Shown here in pieces: positions 11,463 to 22,911 of a stretch of DNA of 64,000 nt. The stretch covers positions 4,365,001 to 4,429,000 of the forward strand of contig OU015674.1 in NCBI GenBank assembly GCA_907165275.2. Reading direction: 5' to 3'. Source of the DNA: Zygaena filipendulae. Lineage: Eukaryota; Arthropoda; Insecta; Lepidoptera; Zygaenidae. The first letter of the stretch is position 1. Each line of letters opens with the position of its first letter. The notes under the pieces are model-generated. The model ran no database searches. It was not told the DNA's origin and worked only from the letters and a program-made list of their open reading frames with translations. The position numbers and the translations under genes were made by a program.

Positions 11463-11660
11463 TATTAATATAAATGCTAACGTCAGTTCGTTTGTTTCTT
11501 TGTTTTTTTACGCTTTTATGCTTTAACTACGCGACCGATTATATCATGTAACACGTTGTCAGGGGTACAGAGAAGGACATAGGGTCTGATATTTTTATCG
11601 CGGGATTCCCGCGGACACTCTGAAATTAACGCGGGTAAAACTGTAAGGAACAGCTGCTAG
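11463..11660 (+). mobile_element. Truncated Lep1-like Helitron
   Basis: Directly follows the previous Helitron. It has the body motif CACGTTGTCAGGGGTACAGA and ends in CTAG at 11657-11660 before T. A third 3' fragment follows at about 11675-11725. Confidence 0.7.
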
Positions 11661-11916
11661 TCCTAACTTAACCCTGAATTTCAACAGGAACTCAAAAATT
11701 AATGAGGGTTAAACTGCGGGAACTAACTAAAAAGACGTCGTTAATTATGTTAAACACAATATTTGTTTTGATGAAACTCGTTGCGAAACAGCGCGATATT
11801 AGGCGTCCTGTGATGGCTTCAAGAGGCGTTGTTACCCGATACCGCGATCAAGCAATGCGACGTGCGGACACGCTTCGTTGCCGCGCTACAAAGATTGAAG
11901 GTTGTCGTATAATGAG

Positions 11917-13672
11917 CAGTTGACTGGAGTCACGAGCGGAACACAGGCGCAGTGCTCAGGTACTCATCACTCTTTATTTCACCAAGTACACAAAATACGC
12001 TAGTACGCTGAGCACTTTTATACTTTTTGCGGTTGAGACGGAGGGTCAGTGGGACAACGAAGCCAAGCGCCTTAGAGTCAAAAGTTGTGACCCTCGTTCC
12101 ATTTCAACCCGAGATCCCAGTCTTTGCGCCGGGAGCGACCAGAGGCGGGCTATTTTATTGAGGTTACGTGCTCACAGCTCAGTAACTGGTTACCTATGTA
12201 ATATGTCAAGTCTTATATTGTAATTTTGGTTATTCGCTGAAAAAACACCGTGAATAGGTAGGTACTTCATCCGATTCACTATGACCATAACGCGCCGCGT
12301 TACTTTATCGTAGCACATAACAGCGATAGCTCAATGTTTAGCTTTAGCGAGAATCTGTCGAATTTGTAAAAAAAAAAGTTCGTATATTTAAATCAATCTT
12401 TAGATACGTACTTCACTCACCTATCTACTCACAGCCCTGGAATCCTAGACGCTAGACAATACAAGCGAAGCGTCGCGTCGGTCTGGAATGGTTATTACAA
12501 AGCGGAAAAATGTAGGTAAGTAATAATACATACAGACGCGACGCCTGAAACTCTCGGCTGTTATACGTAGGGTTACCACCTTATAGTATTTTTCCGAAAA
12601 AAGCTGCAAAAATATAGTACTTTTAGGAATTGCAGGGGAAAAAGTACAAGTCGGTAGTTTCCTTCCAATCCAACTTTGAAAAGTTGGTAGATCTACCACC
12701 TGTTTTTTTCTTTGAGTTTTCTAGCCCTTTTACCGCCAACCCCGTAATATCACGATCTACAAAAACCGAAAACAAAAATTAGGATAAGTCTATTTCTTAA
12801 TTTAATAATCCACTTACCTACTTGAACCTGAATGTAATTTATAGTAGTGATAATTGAAAATTCACTTGAGATTTTAGGATTGTAAAATCTTCGTTCAATA
12901 ATTTTGAGAACAATTTATTTCTTATTTTCCTCCGCCGCCGTGTCTGTTTGTTTGTCTGTCTGTCTGTTCGCGATAACTTCAAACACTACTGAACGGATTT
13001 TCATGCGGTTTTCACCAATAGATAGAGTGATATCATCAGAAAGGTTTAGATATATAATTTGTCAAGGTTTTATGTAAATTGGTTGAATTACATAACTAGG
13101 TAGGTATAACGATAAATAAATTGTTGGAGTGTCGGAAAAAAATTGTACCTACTCTGTTACACACAGGGGATAGTTCATAAACGCACACACCCGACCTGCC
13201 CCCGAAGACCGCGCACGGCGCGCGTGTCACGTGATAGTAGTTCCCGCGGGAACTCCAAAATACCGCGGCTGAAACCGCGGGGTACAGTTAGTTAAAAATA
13301 TATTTTTGTATATCTATATTATGTTTGTAATGGATAAATTCAAAAACTATTGAATCAATTTTTGGTGAAGATTATTATTATAGGGTAGTAGGTAGGTAGA
13401 TACTAGTGCGGCGATGATGTCACCACAAATCTACAGTAATTTCTATTTTTGTATTTCTATAGGGTTTGGACAGTTGGACTTATTTATCTAGGTATTATTT
13501 TACCTACCTATTAAGTCTTCCAGAGCTACCTATCTACATACTCCGTTATCTCCAGTGTAACTCCTTAAGGAAAATGTTCAACTGTAACCAACAACAGCTG
13601 ACGGCGCGCGGCGCAGATCTGCCGTCGGATATTCGGGTCTCATGAGTGACATTGGCTCCCCCGACGGGTTAA
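11917..13672. mobile_element. 1756-bp insertion within duplication copy 2
   Basis: Absent from copy 1 at the A/B junction. It holds a Helitron body (about 12940-13294, ending CCGCGGGGTACAGTTAG), a MITE end TTCACTATGACCATAACGCG near 12276-12295, and a CpG-rich right end. It begins CAGTTGACTGGAGTCACGAG and ends CCCCCGACGGGTTAA. No duplicated target bases are visible at its edges. It could be a composite or truncated retroelement; no protein domain is recognised. The 84-codon ORF at 12699-12445 is not convincing. Confidence 0.6.
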
Positions 13673-13842
13673 TTGGGGGAAGTCCCGCTCCGTCCCCCTT
13701 ACCTCGACACTTTCGGTACCTACTCAATGACGAACCGCAAATACATTGTCATTGATAGAGATAATATGACGTTGCTCTTGCTATCAACCTAGCTCTTGGT
13801 GTCAACGTGAGCAAACCTATTAAGTCTAGCTATTCATTCAAA

Positions 13843-14053
13843 TCCTACCTACTAATATTATGAATGTGAATGTTTGGATGTTTAGATGTTTGGATGTTTG
13901 TTACTCAATCACGCAAAAACGGCGGCACGGATTTGGATGAAATTTGGCATGCACGTTGTCAGGGGTACAGAGAAGGACATAGGGTACTTTTTATCCCGGA
14001 ATTCGCGCGGGAACTCCAAAAGTACCGCGGGTGAAACCGCGGGGCACAGCTAG
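13843..14053 (+). mobile_element. Complete Lep1-like Helitron (in copy 2)
   Basis: Copy of 11252-11462 at an offset of 2591 bp, carried by the duplication and not by a separate transposition. Confidence 0.85.
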
Positions 14054-14705
14054 TATTAATATAAATGCTAACGTCAGTTCGTTTGTTTCTTTGTTTTTTT
14101 ACGCTTTTATGCTTTAACTACGCGACCGATTATATCATGTAACACGTTGTCAGGGGTACAGAGAAGGACATAGGGTCTGATATTTTTATCGCGGGATTCC
14201 CGCGGACACTCTGAAATTAACGCGGGTAAAACTGTAAGGAACAGCTGCTAGTCCTAACTTAACCCTGAATTTCAACAGGAACTCAAAAATTAATGAGGGT
14301 TAAACTGCGGGAACTAACTAAAAAGACAGTTGAATTTCCCCATTCCTCCCGTCGCGTAGGCTGAATTTGCTCATCCGATTTGCTCTACGGCTCGTCAGCC
14401 GTAATTTTCTATATTGCAATGCACTGTTAGCGGAGATTCAAATGGCTAAATTATATTTCGTGAAGAGTTACTCCCTCCCTGTTTGGTAACCTGAAATACC
14501 TGTTGTAGTATCTACTTATACTGTAGGGACCTACTTGCTACGTACCTACACAAAAGCAGTATTTATGAATGTACCTAGTTAAGTACCTATATAGATATTG
14601 TTTGTTAAAACTCTTGTGTATTTTACATAATACATTCGTAAAAATATCCGTAAGTACCTACCTATAGCTAATTCTTATTGTAGTATTCTGTAAATCTATT
14701 AGCGA

Positions 14706-14902
14706 CTAGCTGTTCTGCGCGGTTTCACCCGCGGTGGTTTCGGAGTTGGGAATTCCGGGTTATAATATAGTCTATGACACTCACAAATACCGTGGCCTTC
14801 TATTGGTAAAAGAATTTTCAAAATCGGTTTAGTAGATCCAGAGATAACCGCCTACAACCTCACAAACTCACAAGCTTTGCCTCTAGATAATATTAGTAAA
14901 GA
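14706..14902 (-). mobile_element. Lep1-like Helitron (minus)
   Basis: Begins CTAGCTGTTCTGCGCGGTTT (reverse of the 3' end) and ends TAATATTAGTAAAGA, the reverse of the 5' TC end. Confidence 0.7.
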
Positions 14903-15070
14903 TTAGTTAGGCCACCTTTTGTATGCCTAACATCACCATCCATTAGTTTCGGAGAATAGTATTATATTATCTGTGGTTTCGGTTAGACAACAGACAAAAT
15001 ATGTACGTATAAATGTAGGCACAACGCTTCTTAAAGAATTTTTCAAACGCGGCAGACTAAGAATGATTTT

Positions 15071-15328
15071 GAAATCGTCGCTTATACAACAATGCCGCGT
15101 AAGTAAAAATTTTACCATGTTTATATTTTTACCATTTTGTAGATTATTTTTCCGTGCATCCAATAGGCTCACACTAGAGGCAAAACCATCCAATTAAAGC
15201 GCGGTTATTCAATTATATATGAATATTTTTATCATACATGTATAAAATTAATAATTTAATGCAGTTTTTTTGTCTCTCCTGAAATCTAATCTTTGACTAG
15301 CGCGGTATTGTTGTATAAGTGACGAAAT
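15071..15328. mobile_element. TIR MITE
   Basis: The left end CGCTTATACAACAATGCCGC is mirrored at the right by GCGGTATTGTTGTATAAGTG (two mismatches). About 258 bp; the ORFs across it are short chance frames on both strands. Confidence 0.65.
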
Positions 15329-15524
15329 GTTGAAACGGCATATTCGCGAATGTGAAATGAAGGAATCAAAAATCAAATCTAAACTAGCTTTTGTCCAACA
15401 GATTTTCTCTAAAAATCTATTTTAGCGGTTTCTAACAAAATTGTAAAAATCGGTACCCAAATAGGTAATTAAGGTACATCTCTGTTTTGGGGTGTTTTCT
15501 GTTGATAACGACGTAGGCCTTCTC

Positions 15525-15695
15525 TTGCTGCCTCTCCGAAGGGGAGGCACCAGAGGTGACGGCTTCGGGGCAGAGCCCCCTGCAGTGGTTAATCCGGCGC
15601 TGTCCGCCAATACGGACAGGAACTGTGGGGCGGTCTATAGACCGCGTGGATCGTCGGGAAGGAGCCGACGCCGCCAACCGCCGCTTTCAAAGACA
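15525..15695. repeat. GC-rich retroelement fragment
   Basis: A sharply GC-rich island in AT-rich DNA, open in several frames on both strands (77-107 codons), which is expected from GC content. No protein domain is recognised. Abrupt edges suggest a TE fragment. Confidence 0.4.
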
Positions 15696-15755
15696 TTCAA
15701 CAAAACTCAATGGTTCATTTTTTAGATATTTGTGTAAATTTGAAAATCGAATCCT

Positions 15756-15927
15756 TACCATAAGTGAATTTTTTTGTTACGCTTTCACGCCATTTTGCGC
15801 ACTCGTTGTGAGGGGTACAGAGAAGAACGTTGGGTACCTACTTTTTGTCCCGGAATTCCCGCGGGAACTCCGAAATTGACGCGGACAGACAGACAGATTT
15901 ACTTTCGCATTTATAATATTTGTAGGG
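15756..15927. mobile_element. Chimeric Lep1-like Helitron fragments
   Basis: A plus-strand body (TTACGCTTTCACGCC, GGGGTACAGAGAAGAACG, CCGCGGGAACTCCGAAATT) runs straight into a minus-strand 5' end (CAGACAGACAG, GCATTTATAATATTTGTAGG), suggesting recombination between two copies. Confidence 0.6.
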
Positions 15928-16409
15928 ATTATTAGGGATAGTAGTGATTATCAGTTATCTGATAGTTTTATTATTGTTTTTAATTTTAATTGTAATTCCA
16001 TATACCTACACATTTTATTGCTGTCATATTATGGTATTATTGCCTTCGCATAAGTATTTTTTAATACCGTGACGGTATCTATAATTTTCTAACTACATAA
16101 TTTCCCCTTACATTATTAGCCTCTCTAGGGCCTTTCGGCCCTGAGCCCTGGCAAACAGGTAGGTGTTTTTTCAATTTAAGAGTTACGTAATTTCTATTCT
16201 GACCTTAGCCAAGCCAGCTAACCAAGAGAGCTTGTTTACTTTCACCATAATATTAACTAACCGTTCGTCGCGGCTCTGCCTGAGTACTTTATTTGATAAT
16301 TTTGAATGCAAATGTAGCGCCTATAATTAATTTTGTGAACCAATTTTGTGAAACAATAAGATAGAGTTTTTGCATTGAAATAAAAAACATTGCTTTCGTT
16401 GTGCGAGAC

Positions 16410-16645
16410 CTCAGATCAAATAAAAACAGACGGAACGTCTCGAACAACGAAGTAAAGCCGGTTGCGTATGCATGTGGTGATTAGGAAAGTGTATGGATTT
16501 GCAAAGTTTACCTACTTAGGATTTATGGTGTCTTTTTCTTGTAAGTGTGTGCGTGTTTCTGTGTACGTGCACGGCAATGGTGTCTTTTTCCTGGCTTCAT
16601 TTGCTTGTTCTACGCGTTCCGTCTTTAGTTTTTATTTGGTCTGAG
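16410..16645. mobile_element. hAT MITE (family CTCAGACC), copy 1
   Basis: Terminal inverted repeats (CTCAGATCAAATAAAAAC left; right end the complement of CTCAGACCAAATAAAAAC) with exact 8-bp target duplications TGCGAGAC at 16402-16409 and 16646-16653. A second copy lies at 46106-46316. The 60-codon ORF inside is not a gene. Confidence 0.9.
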
Positions 16646-17059
16646 TGCGAGACATCTTTTTTAATATGTATAGGAACGAGTATGTGGGTGGGTATGTACC
16701 TATGGATAGATTAATTTCACTATATCTACATTTATTACTGACATGTACTAATGCCAGTCCGGTTAGAGATACTTTATCACATTACTCAAACCTGAATAGT
16801 GAAATTATCTCCATTATGTAACTGTTATTATATTTAAACTCGTATTCACGCAAGCAAACATCATATCAGTACAAAAGTCCAAAGTGTTCGAGACTTATTA
16901 ATTGAGTAACTAGTAACTACAGATTGTTATTGACGTTTTACAGCATGTTATTTATATAAGCACTTACGAGAATATAGCTATTTTTCCAGATTCATTTTTA
17001 TTTTGATGTCAAGAAGCAAGTCTGAGCGCCGCGCGTGCCATAGGAGTTTGCCACCCGTA

Positions 17060-17428
17060 CTATATTATACAACGTGTTAATGAATTAACTGAAAACTAAA
17101 AAGTAGTTTGCTCAGAATCAACTAGCGAATCGATCGCACTATGTTTTAATATAGGTTATATTTTTTCCTTTTTTTTAGTCCATGTCTAAATTATTTATAG
17201 TACAATATTTGGCACGTACGCCACCCGCAGCAAAAAAATTCGAGCCGGTAGGTGCGGGCGTAGCGCTTGGAATTTCGTAGATAGGTCACCTCCAAACTAA
17301 TGTTGAATAACTTTTAAAGTATAAATTTTTTCGACATAAAATATATTTTAATCATATTACTGTTTATTTTTTTAAATGGGGTGTATCTCAGGTTTTCAGT
17401 TAATTCATTAACACGTTGTATAGTATCG
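17060..17428. mobile_element. TIR MITE of about 370 bp
   Basis: ACAACGTGTTAATGAATTAA near 17069 is exactly complemented at about 17401-17420. The TIR extends over about 35 bp. There is no coding capacity. Confidence 0.75.
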
Positions 17429-17689
17429 TACTATACTTCAATCAATTGTACCTACTATAAATTATAGGAAAATAATATAGTACTAAATATACTATAATAT
17501 TTTTATGCCTAATCAACTGTCGCGCTTTTTTATATTAAATGTGACTGGTCTGGAACGCACCCGCAGCGCAGCACAGGGAGTTTCAGAACGAAACGCATAC
17601 GCAGCAATAAAACGTCAACTGTCAAACTAGCAATAATTTGTAGTTGAATGCTGCCCGATACATAACGATTAAAAATAAATATGTACAAT

Positions 17690-17785
17690 ATTTTTCCTTG
17701 CATTTCCCAAAAGAACTATATTTTTGCATTTTTTCGGAAAAATACTATATTTTTCCAAAAAAAAGGTAGCGAGGTAGCAGCATAG
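17690..17785. repeat. Repeat copy related to 12570-12690
   Basis: TTTTCGGAAAAATACTATAT and neighbouring words occur here and, inverted, near 12585-12625, marking two relics of one AT-rich family. Confidence 0.4.
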
Positions 17786-18019
17786 GAGTGTATGTCGCTG
17801 AGCTTTAAATACAGCCCTCCTAGCTAAATGGACATTCTACAATCACTTGTCATTTGGTCAGGCAATCAAAACTCTAGTTTTCACGTGGTCACGCAAAACT
17901 AAACTTTTATTACCCAAAACGATCGAGGAACACCTTGTTAATTTTCACATACACTGCCACTTATTGAGCAACAATGCAAGTCAATGTAAGGATAACAAGC
18001 TGTAAGAAAGTATGGTCAA

Positions 18020-18470
18020 GTCGATTTGTCTTGGGAGACCCGTACAATAGCTTTAGCTAGTATACCTACTGCGCGCATGCATACAGAATGCCCGCTGCTA
18101 GTCTACAGGGCACCCCCCTCCCCGGCCTCCCTTAAGCTTAGCGTCATATTGCAGCAGCGAGTTGCAATAGCTCGTGCCACATCTACCCACAACACAGCGA
18201 TTTTGGTGCGTTCGGATCATACGCCGTAAGGCGTAGCTTCATATCCCAACGATGAGCTTGTGCCGTCGGTGAAGGATCGTGAGGATATCTACTATAGTAT
18301 CTACTATGGTGGTAGAGCACTTCCTATTAATGGCTAGCTCCAACCAGGCTCTCGCCAGGCTCTAACGGTGTGTGCAGCCTCAATTGGAAGCTAGTTCCCG
18401 TTTCAGGCTAGGTGTGTCCATCAACCTCGGATGAGCTGTGGTACATGATACAATAAAATAAAATAAAAAT
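18020..18470 (+). mobile_element. Retroposon with (AATAAA)n-like tail
   Basis: A moderately GC-rich body ends in ACAATAAAATAAAATAAAAA at about 18450-18469, the A-rich tail expected of a SINE or truncated LINE in plus orientation. The 67-codon ORF near its start has no recognisable domain. Confidence 0.45.
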
Positions 18471-18617
18471 CACGCAGGACACACGCGTCAGCGCGACGCA
18501 CGCCCTGGCCACTCTTTATGGGCCGCCCGGCGACCATGTCATCTCGAACACCAAGAATGTTGCTTATTTTTCCAATAGATCTAGCTTGCAGTTATCCACA
18601 AATACCGTTAGCTGTTT

Positions 18618-18636
18618 GGGGGGGGGGGGGGGGGGG
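18618..18636. repeat. Poly(G) tract
   Basis: Nineteen consecutive G residues. G-quadruplex potential exists, but it is more likely an unstable homopolymer at a TE edge. Confidence 0.9.
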
Positions 18637-18659
18637 CGCCGGTCGACCCGTTAGTTAGG

Positions 18660-19415
18660 AAACAATTTATACCTGCAGTGATTTTTTTTATTCTTTACAA
18701 CCAGATCGTTCGATTTATGGCCCTGAAACTGAGACATCGTCTTTCATTTTTTCATCCAGTTCCTGTAATAATATAATAATATAATATAATAGTTGCAACC
18801 TAGTTGTTTTGCTTCGTCTTGCTGATCGCAGCTATAGGTAGGTATATAATATTATGTAGATGGTGTTTTAACAGATTCTATATTCTATCAAATGTTTTGA
18901 CTAAAATGCAGATATTATGTTTTTAAGAACACTTACCTCTATCATGTGTACGGTGTTGAGTGCTGATTATGGAAAAATGTAAATTAACTAAGGTAAAATT
19001 CTATTTACTATCTACTTTGACAATAATTTGACTAATTTGCCTCCACTTAATTTCTTAGGCTCTTTTACCTGAATGTAGACATTTAGATTTATGTAGATTG
19101 TAAATTTTACAACGCGTACCTATGTAAATTGTAAAGTATAATTGTAAAATATGTAATCTTATCTCACATGAGGTAAACTCCTCGGAGAATTGTAAAATAA
19201 TTTACTAGTTAATGAGTGTCACCCACCTAGGTACCAGATGAAATATGCATATAAGTATTCAATATATTATGTAAACAGTAAACTTAGTTGCGTATAAATT
19301 CGAAGCGAAATTTATAGAATTTTGCACACAATGTAGGTAGGTATATACCTACTTATTTGTAATGATTGAGATACGATAGAACTATTTTAGAATTTTTAGA
19401 TTTTTTTTTTAATAA
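18660..19415. other. Intergenic DNA
   Basis: AT-rich with many TAGGTA motifs; no exon or TE boundary recognised. Confidence 0.4.
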
Positions 19416-19419
19416 TTGG

Positions 19420-19655
19420 ACATAGATAAGCCATAGTGTGTTAACCCACACTGGAGAAATTTTGAGTAGGTGTTATAAAATTACGGCGCCATTTTGTGTC
19501 AACTTTTTTGTTTGTTCAACATTTCGTTGGTATTTAAACAATGTAATAAGGTAAACACATAATTAAAAAAACGGTCTGTAACTCTCTATAAAGCGCTCTG
19601 TATTAGTAACTTAATTTTGTGGGTTAACATGTTAATGATTATCGGCGTCCAATTG
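19420..19655. mobile_element. MITE family B, copy 1
   Basis: Shares GTTAACCCACACTGGAGAAA, GCGCCATTTTGTGTCAAC and ACACATAATTAAAAAA with 23778-24001 and, less well, 60040-60248. The ends (GATAAG...GTTAACCC / GGGTTAAC...TTATC) are loosely inverted. Confidence 0.65.
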
Positions 19656-19687
19656 GGGTTAGGTACATACTAATTTGACGAATTGAT

Positions 19688-19875
19688 AGCACCGTTGGTG
19701 AAGTGATTCGTGGAGTCGCTAGTACGCAGTGTCGCGGGTTCCATTACTCCAATCAGTTCTATCCCCGCATTGGGGTAAACACTTAAATTATGTCATGAAC
19801 ATTTGTTTTTGCCCTGACTGCATCTGGGTGTTTACTTTAAGTATGTACTTACAATAGTTTATATTAGATAAGTAA
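19688..19875 (+). mobile_element. tRNA-derived SINE, family 1
   Basis: AGCACCGTTGGTGAAGTGAT (A-box region) and GCGGGTTCCATTACTCC (B-box region), then the shared tail ATGAACATTTG also present at 48717-48745 in reverse. Confidence 0.65.
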
Positions 19876-20055
19876 TATCTGTTTCCCGCTGTTATTTTGG
19901 AGTTTTCGAGGGAATTCTTGGTTAAAAAGTACCCTATGTCCTTTCTGTACCCCTGACAACGTGTGCGCAAAATTTCATGATGATCGGTTGAGTAGTTAAG
20001 GCGTGAAAGCGTAACAGACAAATAAACAAACACATTCGCATTTAAATAGCATTAG
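19876..20055 (-). mobile_element. Lep1-like Helitron (minus, diverged ends)
   Basis: Contains TACCCTATGTCCTTTCTGTA and CTGACAACGTG, then CATGATGATCGGTTGAGTAG in reverse order, as expected for a minus copy. The 81-codon ORF is a repeat frame. Confidence 0.7.
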
Positions 20056-20149
20056 TTTGATATTATCTGTGGTTTGGATATACTTAAACAAAATATAAGT
20101 ACAAGTAGGATGATATTTAACCACAACTTAATCCTTGTCTTTCTTTTTA

Positions 20150-20310
20150 CTAATTCTTAAACTTTTAGTAAACTGCAAATCAAAAATGCACCTATTGAAG
20201 ACTGACTTTGGTGCATCGCTGATCGCCGCGCGCCGCGCTGTCGCAACACGCTCGCTGCGTTGGCTCAAGTCGGAGTCTCTGATTTGTAGGTACCTAGTAG
20301 GTATTAGGTT
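20150..20310. repeat. GC-rich repeat relic similar to 8960-9020
   Basis: GCATCGCTGATCGCCGCG through ACACGCTCGCTGCG resembles the sequence around the retroposon target site at 8958-9020, so both are probably one TE family. ORFs on both strands are incidental. Confidence 0.4.
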
Positions 20311-20547
20311 AGGCATTATTATCGAAGGCTTGAATAATTACACTCTGTTTAATCAGTTGTTTATTTGCTAAACAAAACCATTAGTTTACAAAGAAAATAT
20401 GGTTCGCCGTTTGTGTGTTGAACAAAGTGGATGAAGCTACGTTACCTATTAGTTATTATACATGCAAGCCTTATGTTGTGACTTGAGATTTTTTGTTAAA
20501 CCATACATAGATACAGACGAAACTCGTAGGGGTTACTTACCCCATTA

Positions 20548-20747
20548 TCCTTACTAATATTATAAATGCGAAAGTAACTCTGTCTGTCTGTCTGTTACGC
20601 TTTCACGCCATAACGCCTCAACCGATCACCATGAAATTTTTCATAAACGTTGTCAGAGGTCCAGAGAAGGACATAGGGTACTTTCTATCTCGGAATTCCC
20701 GCGGGAACTCCGAACTTATCGCGAGTGATACCGCGAGGAACAGCTAG
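20548..20747 (+). mobile_element. Complete Lep1-like Helitron, 200 bp
   Basis: Textbook ends: A before TCCTTACTAATATTATAAAT at the 5' end and ACAGCTAG before T at the 3' end. A subterminal GCGAGTGATACCGC hairpin-like stretch is present. A 5' fragment of another copy follows at about 20761-20855. Confidence 0.88.
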
Positions 20748-20959
20748 TTTTAAATATTTTCATGATTTTATCTTATATTGTAAATGCGTTAGTTTGTTTT
20801 TTGTTCGTTACGCTTTCACGCTCTAACTACTCAATTGATCATCATGAAACGCATACAGATGGAGGCGGAGGAGAATCAGTACCTAGCTCTTATCCAGAAA
20901 ACAGCAGTTCCCAAGTGATGAAATGCATGGTACCATTTGACTCTGTGGTGGTCACAGCT

Positions 20960-22325
20960 AAAACCTAACCTAACCTATAGTAGGTACTAGTAGGTGCACA
21001 TAAACGCCTCTTCAATGAAAATCGTTTACCTACAATTTAATGGTTTCTAAAATTTTAGGGTGACTTTAACCACAAAAATTATATCGAGCGAATCGATTAG
21101 GTAGTTATATTGAATCCCTTATATATCCTTATTGAGGCCTTCAAAACATAAAAACAACTTTAAAAAACAAGAAAACTAGTTTCAGAAAAATTTCGCAGGC
21201 ACGTACGTACCTACTACCAATATTCCAGTTTGAAGAACGAATATACAAATATTATGTGTGAATGTTTTTATTTACCTACTTAGTAAGTTATTTTTCCTAA
21301 GTATTGTTTGTGTTATTTTCTAAATATGATAGGTTGATATTTGTGATTGTGTGAGGGCTAGCAGGATGTCATGCGACCTTTGACGAAAATCGCGAATTTC
21401 AAGAAGATTACCCAATGTTACACAAACTTTGGAGTTTATGTTTGTATTAGTCGATTGGAGTTTATTAAACGCTGTTGTAACGTTGCGAGTTGCGATCATT
21501 TAGAACACAGCGTGCTCAGACGAAATAAAAAGTTTCGTCTGAGACAGCGTGTCACGTGTCTGTGTTCTCTGCCTACCAGACACACACGACTCACTTGGGA
21601 GAGTTTATGAATCATTATCAATATTATGTTGTATTTAATATGATGCTATTATATTTATCTTGCTTAAGCGCATCTATGATATAGAATACCGTACGAACCT
21701 CAGTCACCTTGAGACCTATCCGAAACGGGTAACCAGAATGCCATATCGTAATTAGATATGTCGTTATGTCAAACTGTAATGTTATGTTTTGTAAGTATAC
21801 GGTAGTGACGTGATTATGTGTAGGTATAATCGTCGACAGAAGACAATGAAATTAAAAAAAACATACTAACAATTAGAACAATAAAATTAGAACATAACAA
21901 TTAAATTATATTAGAATTAGAAATTAAATTAGAGTCTTGGGGAACTAATCTAACATGGTCATTGGCGTTTCGCCATAATTACTTCAATTGCTAAAAATAC
22001 GTACCACATTGGCAGAATTAAATGCGATAAATAATAATAATAATAATAATAAATCTCGATAGATTGCCATAATTGAAGAAGAAGAAGAAGAAGAAGAAAA
22101 TTTGTGACAAATTAATAAACGGTAGCGCACGTCACCGTAAAACTTCTAATGATCATATAGCAACAAGTTAATATGTATTATAGGTGTTCAATAAAAACAA
22201 TAGGTACTTATTGTGACAAGGTCTGTATACTTGGATCAATTTTCGAAGGGACTCCGGTTAGTGCTTGAGCCTGCTATATGCATTGATTATAATGGAGTAT
22301 ATAGGACTAGATAACGTTACGTAAC
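20960..22325. other. Intergenic DNA with microsatellites
   Basis: No gene seen. Contains an AAT run (22028-22051) and a GAA run (22075-22098), plus the inverted relative of the 3655-3945 repeat. The 79-codon ORF at 21371 lacks a recognisable domain. Confidence 0.4.
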
Positions 22326-22328
22326 ATA

Positions 22329-22535
22329 CTAGCAATTTGCCCGCGGTTTCACCCGCCTGAATTTCGTGACTTTTTTGGAAACTCGGACGGAAGTATCCTA
22401 TGTCACTCAGGGATATTGTAGCTTCCCATCAATGATATATTTTTTTCAATTTGTTCAGTAGTTCCGGAGATTGTCCCCTATGTCAAACTTACAAACATAC
22501 AGAAACTACTCTTCTTTAAAATACCTGTTATTATA
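22329..22535 (-). mobile_element. Degenerate Lep1-like Helitron (minus)
   Basis: Starts CTAGCAATTTGCCCGCGGTTTCACCCGC; the rest of the body is diverged. Confidence 0.55.
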
Positions 22536-22548
22536 GTATCAATTATAG

Positions 22549-22600
22549 AGAGAGGCACAACGAGTACAAGAACGTGGCGCGCACGCCCGACCTGCACAAG
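22549..22600 (+). CDS. Candidate 52-base internal coding exon, gene unknown
   Basis: Bounded by an AG acceptor (AATTATAG, ending 22548) and a consensus donor CACAAG/GTAAGC at 22601. After one leftover base the frame reads ERHNEYKNVARTPDLHK. Sixteen of seventeen codons... in this frame end in G or C, although the flanks are AT-rich; this compositional jump is the main coding evidence. The exon ends in phase 0. I do not recognise the protein and found no partner exon nearby, so a large-intron gene on the plus strand, or a captured exon fragment inside a TE, are both possible. The polypyrimidine tract before the acceptor is weak. Confidence 0.4.
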
Positions 22601-22665
22601 GTAAGCGCGGCACAGCACAGCACCGCACCGCACAGCACAGCACATCACCGCACCGCACTGCACGT
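22601..22665. repeat. CACAG/CACCG short tandem repeat
   Basis: Irregular five-base units (CACAG, CACCG, CACTG) begin right after the donor of the candidate exon. The antisense ORFs rich in Cys/Ala come from this repeat. Confidence 0.8.
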
Positions 22666-22911
22666 TGAATCCATTGATGTAAGTAGTAAATCAATGGTTG
22701 AATCAACGAATGAGTAAGCACCAAGGTTCATTTTTAGTTAGAAACCGGAGCGGCATTATTACGATTTACAATGGATTCCATGAATATACTTTGCAAGTAG
22801 AAAACGCTAGTAAGCCCCGTAGGATTGATAGCAATAAGTCATAGTATAAAATGACTTCTGTAATCGGCCATACCTAGTCTACGGCGCGGCGGGACAAACG
22901 TGTGGAATACA

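Larger units (their letters stand above)
10902..11736 (+). repeat. 835-bp tandem duplication, copy 1
   Basis: Made of segment A (10902-11081, 180 bp) and segment B (11082-11736, 655 bp). A recurs at 11737-11916 and B at 13673-14327, the same lengths and, as read, identical. The ORFs at 10912-11139 and 11702-11923 are the same chance frame in the two A copies. B contains two Helitrons. Confidence 0.9.
11737..14327 (+). repeat. Tandem duplication copy 2, split by a 1756-bp insert
   Basis: Segment A (11737-11916) and segment B (13673-14327) repeat copy 1 but are separated by 11917-13672. Removing that interval restores the exact A-B order of copy 1. Confidence 0.85.
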
